From positions 1-41,677 of the forward strand of contig CAKRYE010000015.1 of assembly GCA_934426285.1 (NCBI GenBank): DNA of 41,677 nucleotides, in the 5' to 3' direction. This stretch comes from an uncultured Blautia sp. (lineage in GTDB: Bacteria; Bacillota; Clostridia; Lachnospirales; Lachnospiraceae). This document shows, piece after piece, positions 10,154-19,042 of the stretch (position 1 is its first letter; each line of letters opens with the position of its first letter). The notes beneath the pieces were generated by a model, which was not told the DNA's origin, searched no databases, and saw nothing but the letters and a program-made list of their open reading frames with translations. Position numbers and translations under genes: made by a program.

Positions 10154-10830
10154 GCATCAACCTCAAATTTATATCCCATACCCCATACAGTCTTGATATA
10201 TTCTCCTTTGTCTCCCATTTTACTTCTCAGCTTTTTAACATGGGTATCAATGGTACGGGCATCTCCAAAATAATCATAATTCCACACAGAATTCAGGATT
10301 TTTTCCCTGGAAAGTGCAATTCCCTGGTTTTCCAGAAAATATGTCAACAATTCAAATTCTTTAAAACTTAAATCCATGGTTTTTCCGTCCACTGTAGCAA
10401 TATGAGCAGCCTTGTCAATCACAATTCCTCCCGCTGACAGAGTATCTTCTGTATTTCCCTGTCCTGTACGGCGAAGGATTGCTTCTACTCTCGCCACCAG
10501 GATTTTGGGGCTGAAAGGCTTGGAAATATATTCATCCACTCCCAGCTCAAAGCCCAGAAGCTCGTCTCGCTCATCTCCTCTTGCAGTAAGCATAATAATA
10601 GGCACCTTGGAATTCTTACGAATCTCACGGCACACTTCCCACCCATCCATCTTAGGCATCATTACATCCAGTATGATCAGTGCCACATCCTTTTCTGCAT
10701 AAAAAATATCAATTGCCTCTTCACCGTCTCCGGCCTCCAGCACCTGAAAATTCTTTTTCGTCAGAAAATCACTGACAAGCTTTCTCATACGGCTTTCATC
10801 ATCCACAACCAGGATTTTTAATGCATCCAT
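10150..10830 (-). CDS. OmpR/PhoB-family response regulator
   Basis: The 226-residue protein begins MDALKILVVDDESRM. The receiver domain has acidic D10/D11, phospho-acceptor D55 (IILDVMMPKMDGWEV), T82 and K104. The C-terminal winged helix (about 130-226) contains LSFKEFELLTYFLENQG and the recognition region RTIDTHVKKLRSKMG. The ATG at 10830 is favoured because a CGGAGGAAC site precedes it and the family begins here; a longer frame to 10956 adds residues not typical of the family. It is the first gene of the operon and overlaps the kinase by 4 bases. Targets are not evident in the window. Confidence 0.94.
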   Translation of the reverse strand: MDALKILVVDDESRMRKLVSDFLTKKNFQVLEAGDGEEAIDIFYAEKDVALIILDVMMPKMDGWEVCREIRKNSKVPIIMLTARGDERDELLGFELGVDEYISKPFSPKILVARVEAILRRTGQGNTEDTLSAGGIVIDKAAHIATVDGKTMDLSFKEFELLTYFLENQGIALSREKILNSVWNYDYFGDARTIDTHVKKLRSKMGDKGEYIKTVWGMGYKFEVDA

Positions 10831-10887
10831 AACTGTTCCTCCGTTATCTTTATTGTAAAAAATAATCTCTGTTTTTCTTATTACTGT

Positions 10888-10919
10888 ACTATAGCAAACA
10901 TTTGTGGAATAAATGTGAA
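10888..10919 (-). promoter_or_regulatory. possible promoter/operator of the two-component operon
   Basis: On the minus strand a TTCACA box and a TATAGT box are 20 bases apart, longer than the optimum. The spacer carries what may be a repeat of the first box (TTCACATTTA then TTCCACAAAT, about 10 bases apart). OmpR-type regulators often bind such direct repeats, so autoregulation is possible but not shown. Confidence 0.25.
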
Positions 10920-10966
10920 CACTGGAAGCAAATAAAAATATTATTTCATTGAACAAAATTCAGCCA

Positions 10967-11008
10967 TAAAAAATGGTGCCTGGTCTAAAAACCATGCACC
11001 ATTTTTAT
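10967..11008 (-). terminator. terminator downstream of ssrA
   Basis: On the minus strand AAAATGGTGCATGGT pairs with ACCAGGCACCATTTT around a short loop and is followed by Ts. It lies 39 bases after the mature tmRNA 3' end. Confidence 0.75.
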
Positions 11009-11046
11009 CTACATCCCAAAGCACCGTATATACGTTGCTCTTCCTA

Positions 11047-11392
11047 TGGACCTGGCGGGAATTGAACCCGCGTCCGAAAGCCTATTCATTGAGGCATCTC
11101 CCATCACAGTCGCTGATTTAACATTCCCTCGATCATACGCCCACCGACAGGCTTATGAGCTCAGTAGCTTCATCATACATCTACCAGGGCAAAGCTTACC
11201 TGGTAAGGTTTCTCACAAGGTCGACGCCAGGTTCCCAATGTGTGAGTGCATCAGGGCTGACGAGCAGCAATTAGGCTGCTAACGCTAACTTTTCGTCTGC
11301 GTTTATATTTAGTTTCCCAGTTGATACGCAGTCCAGGAGTCTGCGGATGGCTTCCTAAACTTCAAAGCCCCCGTCGAAACCAGTACAAGCCC
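11047..11392 (-). ncRNA. ssrA: transfer-messenger RNA (tmRNA)
   Basis: The RNA (about 346 nt) rescues stalled ribosomes. Its 5' end GGGCTTG (11392-11386) pairs with CAGGTCC (11054-11048), leaving A as discriminator. The TTCGACGGGGG block follows the 5' end. The T-arm GGGTTCAATTCCC lies before the 3' acceptor strand, and CCA is not encoded. The tag reading frame is 11300-11271, GCA to TAA, encoding ADEKLALAA. The resume GCA is preceded by TAAAC, putting an A four bases upstream as in other tmRNAs. The tag ends in the usual LALAA proteolysis signal. SmpB is not in the window. Confidence 0.95.
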
Positions 11393-11428
11393 TAAACTTT
11401 ATAGCTGAACATACAGCCTGCTGGTTTT

Positions 11429-11463
11429 CAGACGAAAGTCTGCAGACCGCCAACACGGTCTGC
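11429..11463 (-). other. tandem hairpins in the precursor leader of tmRNA
   Basis: Between the promoter and the mature 5' end the transcript would contain GCAGACCG/CGGTCTGC (8 bp, 6-base loop) immediately followed by CAGAC/GTCTG (5 bp, 4-base loop). Neither is followed by a T run, so they are not terminators. They may be processing signals for the 5' leader of about 74 bases. Confidence 0.45.
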
Positions 11464-11472
11464 CTTTTTGCT

Positions 11473-11501
11473 ATTATAAAAAAAACTATTCGTCCTGTCA
11501 A
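11473..11501 (-). promoter_or_regulatory. strong sigma-A promoter of ssrA
   Basis: A perfect TTGACA (11501-11496), a 17-base spacer and a perfect TATAAT (11478-11473) are read on the minus strand. This is the best consensus promoter in the window. It lies 18 bases after the stop of the aldo/keto reductase. Confidence 0.9.
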
Positions 11502-11518
11502 GGGTAATTATTACATTT

Positions 11519-12526
11519 TTATTCGCCGAACTGCTCTGCACATTCCTTCATCATCTTCCTTATAGGCAGATGGTAAGGACATCTGGTCTCACAGACTCCA
11601 CATTCTATACAGTCAGAAGCCTTTGCCTGCAGTGTACTGTAACGGCTTCTGGCCCATTCGCCCAGATCATAGCGGTTCAGATAACCGGCAAACAGAAATA
11701 CATTGGGAATACTGATGCCTGCAGAACAGGGTGCACAGTAATTACATCTGCGACAGAAATTTGTACCCAGCTGTTCTCTGACCTTCCTGATTTCATCAAG
11801 CTCTGTCTGACTTAAAGGCGAAGGATCCAGACAGGCCTTTATGTTCTCCTCCATCTCATGCTCTTCTGCCATTCCGGGAATTACAATCGTTACATTTGGA
11901 TTGGAGCAGATGTAGCGAAGTGCCAGTGTTCCGTTTTCAATGGCTCCGCCTGCCAGAGGTTTCATATCAATAAACCCTATATTTCGTTTTCTGCATTCTG
12001 CAATCAGCTCTTCGCCCTGACCTTCCACAATGTTATACGGAAACATAATTGTTTCCACCCAATCCAGATCCAGTGCCCGCTCAAACACCTCTACGGAATG
12101 AGCGGTCAGTCCCAGATGTCCGATCTTTCCAGCCTTCTTTGCCTCCTGCAAAGCCTCCAGTGCACCGTCCTCTGCCAGAACCTGATCCAACTGCTCCATA
12201 CTTGGATTATGCACCTGGTAAATATCAATATAATCTGTTTTCAAATTGCACAGGCTTTTTTCAATATCAGCTGCCATAGCTTCTCTTGTCCTGGCCATAC
12301 TCTTGGTTGCAATCACAAATTTATCCCTGATTCCCTCCAATGCATAGCCCAGATATTCCTCGCTGACAGTATAACCCCTGGCTGTGTCAATATAATTTAC
12401 TCCCCTGTCCGAAAGTTTATGCACCAGTGTTCTTGTTCCCTCTGCATCAATTTTCTGAATAGGGATTCCGCCAAGACCAATTTTAGAAACCTTTAAACCA
12501 GTCTTTCCCAATATAACATATTCCAT
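11519..12526 (-). CDS. aldo/keto reductase with C-terminal 4Fe-4S ferredoxin-like domain
   Basis: The 335-residue protein starts MEYVILGKTGLKVSKIGLGG. Aldo/keto reductase catalytic elements are visible: DTARGYTVSEEYLG with Asp and Tyr, FVIATKS with Lys, and YQVHNP with His. The last 75 residues carry two cysteine clusters, CRRCNYCAPC and CIECGVCETRC, the second resembling a 4Fe-4S ferredoxin motif. This fused form is common in anaerobic clostridia and is thought to couple NAD(P)H or ferredoxin to carbonyl reduction; the substrate is unknown. The ATG at 12526 follows an AAGAGGGAAT site. The 145-bp palindromic element begins about 24 bases upstream. No terminator separates this gene from the ssrA promoter. 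Confidence 0.9.
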   Translation of the reverse strand: MEYVILGKTGLKVSKIGLGGIPIQKIDAEGTRTLVHKLSDRGVNYIDTARGYTVSEEYLGYALEGIRDKFVIATKSMARTREAMAADIEKSLCNLKTDYIDIYQVHNPSMEQLDQVLAEDGALEALQEAKKAGKIGHLGLTAHSVEVFERALDLDWVETIMFPYNIVEGQGEELIAECRKRNIGFIDMKPLAGGAIENGTLALRYICSNPNVTIVIPGMAEEHEMEENIKACLDPSPLSQTELDEIRKVREQLGTNFCRRCNYCAPCSAGISIPNVFLFAGYLNRYDLGEWARSRYSTLQAKASDCIECGVCETRCPYHLPIRKMMKECAEQFGE

Positions 12527-12550
12527 TTTTATTCCCTCTTTTCTCCAAAA

Positions 12551-12695
12551 GTTACTGTTCACTCCGTTCTCAGTAACACGCTTCGCGATGCACAGAATTT
12601 ATGCTAACCGCATAAATTCGCGCGATATGTCTCGGGTTTTCTGTGACCTTCGCTCACAAAAAACACCTCGCGGAATATTACCAGTGAACAGTAAC
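12551..12695. repeat. 145-bp palindromic element with 13-bp terminal inverted repeats (MITE-like)
   Basis: GTTACTGTTCACT at 12551-12563 is exactly inverted at 12683-12695. Inside lies a perfect hairpin AATTTATGC/GCATAAATT (5-base loop), outside which CACAGAA pairs with TTCTGTG. A further copy of the outer motif (CAGTAAC, 12571-12577) lies inside the left end. It is more GC-rich in the middle (CGCTTCGCG, CGCGCGA) than its flanks, has no coding capacity, and lies between the efp terminator and the ribosome site of the aldo/keto reductase. No target-site duplication is clear. Copies elsewhere in the genome cannot be checked here, and no second copy is visible in the window. Confidence 0.7.
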
Positions 12696-12721
12696 CTCCA
12701 AAATCAGTTTTCCCTCTGAGT

Positions 12722-12760
12722 AAAAAACTGCCATCGCCTTCCGACAATGACAGCTTTTTT
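12722..12760 (-). terminator. terminator downstream of efp
   Basis: On the minus strand CTGTCATTGTC pairs with GGCGATGGCAG over 11 positions (several G-U) and is followed by TTTTTT. The A run before the stem makes it potentially bidirectional. Confidence 0.75.
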
Positions 12761-12798
12761 CATATCAAGCGGATAGCAATCATCCGCATTTTGTTAGA

Positions 12799-13356
12799 TT
12801 ATACTCTTGAGAGATATTCTCCGGTTCTTGTATCGATTTTCAGTTTGTCACCCTGGTTAACAAACAGCGGAACCTGAACCTGTGCACCTGTCTCAACAGT
12901 AGCAGGTTTTGTAGCACCCTGAGCTGTATTTCCTGCAAATCCAGGCTCTGTCTCAGTTACTTCAAGTTCTACGAAAAGTGGTGGCTCAATAGCAAATACG
13001 TTTCCGTTATGGGAACATACTTTAACCATTTCGTTTTCTTTTACGAATTTCAGGGAATCACCTACCTGATCCTTTGTCAGACCTACCTGATCATAGGTTT
13101 CTACATTCATGAAGTAGTATAAATCACCATCATCATAGAGATACTGCATATCAACACGTTCAATACGTGCTGCCGGGAATTTCTCAGTAGGACGGAAAGA
13201 CTTCTCCAGAACTGCTCCTGTAATGATGTTTTTGTATTTGGTTCTTACGAAAGCAGCACCCTTTCCTGGTTTTACATGCTGAAATTCAACAATCTGACAT
13301 ACATTTCCGTCAATTTCAAGTGTGATACCGTTTTTGAAATCACCTGCTGAAATCAT
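12799..13356 (-). CDS. efp: elongation factor P
   Basis: The 185-residue protein has the standard three-barrel EF-P layout. It begins [20 protein letters not shown]. The tip loop [14 protein letters not shown] carries K32 at the position that is modified in many bacteria. The C-terminal signature ends [14 protein letters not shown] relieves ribosome stalling at polyproline. The ATG at 13356 is preceded by TAAGGAGGAAAC. It has its own terminator and a leader with paired elements (13374-13416), so it is probably monocistronic. No gene for the modifying enzymes is in the window. Confidence 0.97.
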   Translation of the reverse strand: MISAGDFKNGITLEIDGNVCQIVEFQHVKPGKGAAFVRTKYKNIITGAVLEKSFRPTEKFPAARIERVDMQYLYDDGDLYYFMNVETYDQVGLTKDQVGDSLKFVKENEMVKVCSHNGNVFAIEPPLFVELEVTETEPGFAGNTAQGATKPATVETGAQVQVPLFVNQGDKLKIDTRTGEYLSRV

Positions 13357-13373
13357 ATTTCTGTTTCCTCCTT

Positions 13374-13416
13374 AATTGTACAATTCAACGTTACTGCTCT
13401 CTGTCTCTGCAGCAAC
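13374..13416 (-). promoter_or_regulatory. structured leader of efp
   Basis: The bases before the efp ribosome site contain a perfect 12-base palindrome AATTGTACAATT (13374-13385). Further upstream is a hairpin in which GTTGCTGC pairs with GCAGTAAC. No convincing -35/-10 pair was found in 13357-13502. The function of this structure is not known. Confidence 0.3.
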
Positions 13417-13502
13417 CGCCTCAACAGTGCGTGTCTGCGTATTCATTTTCTGCAATTTTGCGACACACTCTTATATGATTTTATAATAGTTTCTTATTTT
13501 TT

Positions 13503-14027
13503 TCAACTATTTTTTATTACTGTTTGCAATTTTTCTTCCAACTGGGAAATCAGCTCCTCAAAAGGCTTGTCTCCTGTGATCATTTCAACGTCAGCAAACT
13601 TTGCATAAACAGGATCTCTCTGTTTCAAAAGCTTTTTAATCTTGTCTGCCTTGTCATCCCCGTCGATCAGAGGATTGGATTTTGAATTTTCCAGTCTTTC
13701 CTTCAGAGTCTCATAAGATCCTTTCAGATAGACCACTGTTCCCAGCTGCTTGATATATTTCTCATTCTGCTCCTGCATGGGAAGTCCTGATCCCAGAGAG
13801 ATCACTTTCTGCTCCTGATCCTTGATCAGCTCCTTGATCACAGTTGTTTCTAATGCACGATAAAACGGTTCCCCGAATTTATCAAAAATATCTTTAACGG
13901 ACAGATTCATTTTTCTCGTAACCACACGGTCAATATCAATAAACGGTAAATCGAAATCCTTCGCCAGTCTCTTACCTACTCTTGTTTTTCCTGAACCCAT
14001 AAATCCTATAATCACAATATGGTTCAT
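13503..14027 (-). CDS. aroK: shikimate kinase (AroK-type P-loop kinase)
   Basis: The 174-residue protein has a Walker A loop GFMGSGKTRVGKRLA, a DID motif at 31-33 (FIDIDRVV), R57 (FYRALE) and a distal R in QRDPVYAKFA, all expected in shikimate kinase. It would phosphorylate shikimate in the chorismate pathway. Two positions deviate. The substrate-side Gly-Gly-Gly is GSG at 79-81 (SLGSGLP). The lid, normally RPLL, reads NPLI, so the lid arginine is missing at its usual place. The start overlaps the upstream phosphatase stop by 4 bases (ATGA), and an AGGAGGGG site precedes it. No other aro gene is nearby. A related small-molecule kinase is possible. Confidence 0.8.
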   Translation of the reverse strand: MNHIVIIGFMGSGKTRVGKRLAKDFDLPFIDIDRVVTRKMNLSVKDIFDKFGEPFYRALETTVIKELIKDQEQKVISLGSGLPMQEQNEKYIKQLGTVVYLKGSYETLKERLENSKSNPLIDGDDKADKIKKLLKQRDPVYAKFADVEMITGDKPFEELISQLEEKLQTVIKNS

Positions 14028-14527
14028 GAATTCCCCTCCTCCTTTTTGTAAAAATATAACACAATTCTCTCAAGATATCTCTTCAGTACAATCTGTATCT
14101 CTTCCCTGGGATTGATAGGCTTTACCAGGATATTACGGATCCCGGTTCTTTTTGCTCCGTATATATCTGTAAACAGCTGATCCCCAATAAAAATAGTATT
14201 ACTTCTGTCTGTTCCCAGCAATTCCATGGCACGGATATAATTCTTTGTGGATGGCTTGTGGGCATTTTCTATAAAGTGTGCCCCCACAGAAGCATTAAAT
14301 GAAGATACTCTTTCATATTGGTTATTGGAAAGAAAGCAGCACTGAAATCCCAGTTCTTTCAAATGTGCAAACAATGCACAGGCTCTCTCATCTGCAGGTG
14401 CACCGTGAGGTACCAGTGTATTGTCGATATCAAAAAGCAGACCTCTGTATCCCTGTGCATACAGACTGTCAAAATCAATTTCATAAGTTGAATCCAGATA
14501 TTCATCCGGAAAAAAGCATTTAAACAT
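14024..14527 (-). CDS. YqeG-family HAD phosphatase (subfamily IIIA)
   Basis: The 167-residue protein has the HAD motifs in order: LLFDIDNTLVPHG with the nucleophile and acid Asp, CFLSNNQ, HKPSTKNY with Lys, and FIGDQLFTDIYGA with the metal-binding Asp. Length and the FDIDNTL start match YqeG, a family of predicted phosphatases usually found near aroE/aroK or ribosome-assembly genes in Firmicutes. The substrate is unknown. It sits between the patatin-like gene (14 bases) and aroK (4-base overlap), so the genes form one transcript. The ribosome site (AGGGG) is about 11 bases from the ATG. Confidence 0.9.
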   Translation of the reverse strand: MFKCFFPDEYLDSTYEIDFDSLYAQGYRGLLFDIDNTLVPHGAPADERACALFAHLKELGFQCCFLSNNQYERVSSFNASVGAHFIENAHKPSTKNYIRAMELLGTDRSNTIFIGDQLFTDIYGAKRTGIRNILVKPINPREEIQIVLKRYLERIVLYFYKKEEGNS

Positions 14528-14541
14528 CAGTATCCATTCCC

Positions 14542-15402
14542 CTAATTTCCAAGATATTCCAGCAGACCATCCAGCTTCTGTTCCATCAGGTCATATCCAT
14601 GCTGATAAAATTCTGTAAGAACTTTCGGATTCTTTTCAGTTCTGGAAACAGTTTTGATTTCCGGACGGATCACATAGATATGTCCTTCCTTTTCCCATTT
14701 CTCAATCAGTTCCAGAGTCCTGTTGTAATTCCGGTATCGGTTCAAAAGACTGTTCAGCAGATTTGGATATTTGTGAAATGCAGCCAGATAAACAGCCTTA
14801 GTCTCTCCAGGCTTCTTTTTTCGATATCCATAATTCCTGGTGAGAATCACCACATTCTTGCGGTATCCCTCCTTCATGGCATGGACTACGGGAATGGAAT
14901 CCGCTACACCGCCGTCCACACAGGGTATCCCGTCAATCATCACCATAGGACATGCCAGAGGAATACTGGAAGATGCACGGCAGATATCCATCAGGCGTTT
15001 TCTGTCATTTTTTTCTTCCAGATATCTTGCCTGGCCGGTAATACAATCTGTCACTACCAGTTCACATTTTTTTCCGGAATTAAAATAAGCATCATAATCA
15101 AAAGGAAAAATCTCATTGGGGTATCGTTCAAACAGCATGTCCATATCAAACAGGGTTTTATTCTTCAGAGTTTGCTTCAGGCCTATGTAGCTGTTATTCT
15201 TATCCTCCGTGATCACACAGTCCTTTGTCCGGCCAATCTGCCCGGATACATAATCCACTGCATTACAGGCACCTGCTGAAACTCCTGTTACATAAGGAAA
15301 CTCTATCTGATGTTTCATCAGACAGTCCAGCACTCCGGACGTGAACACCCCCCGTGTACCACCGCCTTCCAGAATTAACGCTGTCTCATTATTATTTGTC
15401 AT
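14542..15402 (-). CDS. patatin-like phospholipase
   Basis: The 286-residue protein has the patatin catalytic pieces: oxyanion loop LILEGGGTRGVFTSGVLD, nucleophile Ser in VTGVSAGACNAVDY (GxSxG), and dyad Asp in VDGGVADSIPV. This RssA/YlbK/YjjU-like family hydrolyses acyl chains of membrane lipids or lysophospholipids; the natural substrate is not known. No signal peptide is seen, so it is cytosolic. ATG at 15402 is preferred over a TTG at 15423, because the family begins close to the LEGGG loop and an AGTGAGG stretch precedes the ATG. It lies 39 bases downstream of gltA in the same orientation. Confidence 0.88.
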   Translation of the reverse strand: MTNNNETALILEGGGTRGVFTSGVLDCLMKHQIEFPYVTGVSAGACNAVDYVSGQIGRTKDCVITEDKNNSYIGLKQTLKNKTLFDMDMLFERYPNEIFPFDYDAYFNSGKKCELVVTDCITGQARYLEEKNDRKRLMDICRASSSIPLACPMVMIDGIPCVDGGVADSIPVVHAMKEGYRKNVVILTRNYGYRKKKPGETKAVYLAAFHKYPNLLNSLLNRYRNYNRTLELIEKWEKEGHIYVIRPEIKTVSRTEKNPKVLTEFYQHGYDLMEQKLDGLLEYLGN

Positions 15403-15441
15403 TTTCCTCACTAATCCTTTCAAAAGCGTATTTCTATCCTG

Positions 15442-16803
15442 TCAGCGCTCAGCAAGAGGCACATAAATACTTGGTGCCAGCACATTTTTGTATGCCGGAC
15501 GAATGATCTTATCCGCATTGATGAGCTCTTCCATTCGATGGGCACTCCAGCCCACAATACGTGCAACTGCAAACATAGGTGTATATAATTCCAGTGGCAG
15601 ATCCAGCATACTGTACACGAAACCACTGTAAAAGTCCACATTTGCACTGACACCTTTATAAATTCTTCTTTCCTCAGCAATTACTTCAGGTGCCAGACGC
15701 TCTACCATAGAATAAAGGGCATAGTCTTTCATCCTTTCCTTTTCTCTGGCCAGAGTCTCCACATATGCTTTGAACACTTCAGCTCTTGGATCAGATACCG
15801 AATAAATCGCATGTCCCATTCCATAGATCAGTCCCTTTCTGTCAAAAGCTTCCTTATGGAGCAATTTTTTGAGATACACACGAACTTCATCTTCATCTGT
15901 CCAGTCCTTCACTTCTTTCTTCATGTCATTAAACATACTTACTACTTTAATATTGGCGCCACCGTGCTTTGGACCCTTCAGTGAACCAAGAGCTGCTGCA
16001 ATGGCAGAGTAGGTATCTGTACCAGAAGAAGATACTACATGAGTAGTAAAGGTAGAGTTATTTCCACCGCCATGCTCCATGTGAAGAATCAACGCAATAT
16101 CCAGAATCTTTGCTTCCAGATGGGTATACTTCTTATCTGGTCTCAACATACGCAAAATATTTTCAGCTGTTGTCAGATCCTTCTTTGGATTATGGATATA
16201 AAGACTTTTTCCCTTTACATAATGATTGTATGCCTGATATCCATATACAGATAACAGTGGAAAAACACTGATCAGATTCAGACACTGCCGCAGTACATTT
16301 GGCAAAGAGGTATCATCTGGATTATGGTCATACGAATACAGTGTCAGAACACTTCTGGAAAGTCCATTCATAATATCTTTGCTGGGAGCCTTCATGATTA
16401 CGTCCCTGACAAAATTGGTAGGAAGTGATCTCTGGTTAGCCAGAAGTTCTGTGAAATCCACAAGCTGCTGTTTATCCGGAAGTTTTCCGAACAGAAGCAG
16501 ATATGCTACTTCCTCGAAGCCATATCTGTCATCCTGGATAAATCCTCTGGTCAGATCTTTGATATCATAGCCTCTGTAGGAAAGCTTTCCCGCACATGGA
16601 ACCTCTTTGCCATCTACCATCTTTGTGGCCTGAACATTTGAAACCTGAGTCAGACCTGCGAGAACGCCTTTACCATTTATATCTCTCAGGCCTCTCTTTA
16701 CATCATATTTTGCATATAACGACAGATCCAGACTGGTATTATCCCTACAAATATCTGTAAGTTTTTCAATTTCCGGTGTCACTTTTGTTTTAAATCCTGC
16801 CAT
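15442..16803 (-). CDS. gltA: citrate synthase
   Basis: The 453-residue protein carries the citrate synthase catalytic residues: H280 (GPKHGGAN), H331 (GMGHAIYSVSDPRAE) and D390 (NVDFYSGFVYSML). It condenses acetyl-CoA with oxaloacetate. It is longer at the N-terminus than E. coli GltA and resembles forms common in clostridia. In a fermentative anaerobe it most likely feeds 2-oxoglutarate and glutamate synthesis. It stands divergently from gdhA, which uses 2-oxoglutarate, so the pair suggests coordinated nitrogen assimilation. The ATG at 16803 follows GAAAGGGGAATA. It is first in the run gltA-patatin-yqeG-aroK. Confidence 0.96.
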   Translation of the reverse strand: MAGFKTKVTPEIEKLTDICRDNTSLDLSLYAKYDVKRGLRDINGKGVLAGLTQVSNVQATKMVDGKEVPCAGKLSYRGYDIKDLTRGFIQDDRYGFEEVAYLLLFGKLPDKQQLVDFTELLANQRSLPTNFVRDVIMKAPSKDIMNGLSRSVLTLYSYDHNPDDTSLPNVLRQCLNLISVFPLLSVYGYQAYNHYVKGKSLYIHNPKKDLTTAENILRMLRPDKKYTHLEAKILDIALILHMEHGGGNNSTFTTHVVSSSGTDTYSAIAAALGSLKGPKHGGANIKVVSMFNDMKKEVKDWTDEDEVRVYLKKLLHKEAFDRKGLIYGMGHAIYSVSDPRAEVFKAYVETLAREKERMKDYALYSMVERLAPEVIAEERRIYKGVSANVDFYSGFVYSMLDLPLELYTPMFAVARIVGWSAHRMEELINADKIIRPAYKNVLAPSIYVPLAER

Positions 16804-16886
16804 ATACTATATTCCCCTTTCTTCTCTGCTTTTTCGATAATGGGCCCTCCTCATTCCAATCACCGTATTTTGCACGTCATAAATAA

Positions 16887-16915
16887 ATTATAGCATTGTT
16901 TTCCATTTCGGTCTA
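16887..16915 (-). promoter_or_regulatory. promoter of gltA
   Basis: TAGACC, a 17-base spacer and a perfect TATAAT are read on the minus strand. The leader to the ATG at 16803 is about 77 bases and contains GAGGAGGGCCC, a ribosome-site-like stretch without a start codon nearby. Confidence 0.55.
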
Positions 16916-16958
16916 CACACAAATTTTTTAAAAAATTTCAGTTTTTTTTCTTTCCCTC

Positions 16959-16987
16959 TTTCCATTTTTAGCACATTAGTGTATAAT
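16959..16987 (+). promoter_or_regulatory. promoter of gdhA
   Basis: TTTCCA and a perfect TATAAT are 17 bases apart. The interval 16804-17034 between the divergent gltA and gdhA genes holds both promoters about 45 bases apart and an A/T-rich tract (16917-16951) between them. Confidence 0.55.
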
Positions 16988-17022
16988 AACGTCGTTCAAA
17001 GCAAAATCATTACAATAGATGA

Positions 17023-18369
<1,347 letters not shown>

Positions 18370-18393
18370 TCCTTAATCATATATCGGAAATAT

Positions 18394-18419
18394 AAAAAGG
18401 GTGCATCTGCACCCTTTTT
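18394..18419. terminator. bidirectional terminator between gdhA and nrdR
   Basis: A perfect 11-bp stem AAAAAGGGTGC/GCACCCTTTTT with an ATCT loop sits between the two convergent stops and can serve both strands. Confidence 0.9.
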
Positions 18420-18420
18420 A

Positions 18421-18870
18421 TTAATTCATAAATTTCTTAAGTTCATCCATAAAAGTACTCACATCCTTGAATTCCCTGTACACGGAAGCAAAACGCACAT
18501 AGGCTACTGCATCCAGTTCCTTCAGATGCTCCATAACAATCTCTCCAATTCTGGTACTGGAAATCTCCTTTTCCTCTGTATTAAAGATTTCACCCTCTAT
18601 GGCATCCATCATTTCTTCTATTTTTTCAACAGGAATGGGTCTCTTGTAACAGGCCCGGAGAATTCCTGCCTGAATCTTTCCCCTGTCATATTGCTCTCGA
18701 TTCTGATCTTTCTTTATAACAGTCAGCGGAATGGACTCTACTTTTTCATATGTAGTAAATCTTCTGCCACATACATCACACAAACGGCGGCGGCGGATAG
18801 AATTGGTATCCTCTACCGGTCTTGAATCCACAACTCTGGTATTATCCTGATTACAAAAAGGACACTTCAT
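18421..18870 (-). CDS. nrdR: transcriptional repressor NrdR
   Basis: The 149-residue protein has the N-terminal zinc ribbon C3-x2-C6 (MKCPFCNQDNTRVVDSR) and C31-x2-C34 (CDVCGRRFTTYE), followed by an ATP-cone domain (about 49-139, starting VIKKDQNREQYDRGKI). NrdR senses ATP/dATP and represses ribonucleotide reductase operons by binding NrdR boxes. No nrd gene or recognisable NrdR box pair is in the window. The ATG follows CCAGGGGGAATAG, and a strong promoter is upstream. Confidence 0.97.
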   Translation of the reverse strand: MKCPFCNQDNTRVVDSRPVEDTNSIRRRRLCDVCGRRFTTYEKVESIPLTVIKKDQNREQYDRGKIQAGILRACYKRPIPVEKIEEMMDAIEGEIFNTEEKEISSTRIGEIVMEHLKELDAVAYVRFASVYREFKDVSTFMDELKKFMN

Positions 18871-18933
18871 AACGGACTATTCCCCCTGGATGTTTTGATA
18901 TTTAATAACAGCTCAGTATCTTAATGATTATTT

Positions 18934-18963
18934 ATTATACTTTATCTTTATTTCATATGTCAA
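18934..18963 (-). promoter_or_regulatory. promoter of nrdR
   Basis: A perfect TTGACA and a perfect TATAAT are 18 bases apart on the minus strand. The leader before the ATG at 18870 is about 57 bases. Confidence 0.75.
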
Positions 18964-18974
18964 TAAAAGGACAT

Positions 18975-19003
18975 GCATAAATTTCTTTCGGATCACATAA
19001 AAT
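18975..19003 (+). promoter_or_regulatory. candidate SigE-type sporulation promoter of ylmC
   Basis: GCATAAA, 14 bases, then CATAAAAT fits the Bacillus SigE pattern (an ATA box, N14, CATACAAT-like) with one mismatch in the -10. A start near 19010 would give a leader of about 33 bases to the ATG at 19043. Confidence 0.4.
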
Positions 19004-19042
19004 TTATAAAATATTCGTTTTCTTATCATTCAGGTGATTTTT

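Noticed and set aside
11047..11120. T-arm-like sequence as a separate tRNA gene
   Set aside because: It is the 3' tRNA-like part of tmRNA, pairing with the 5' end 340 bases away.
11429..11463. Hairpins before tmRNA as a terminator or attenuator
   Set aside because: No T tract follows either hairpin, and the stems lie downstream of the ssrA promoter in its precursor.
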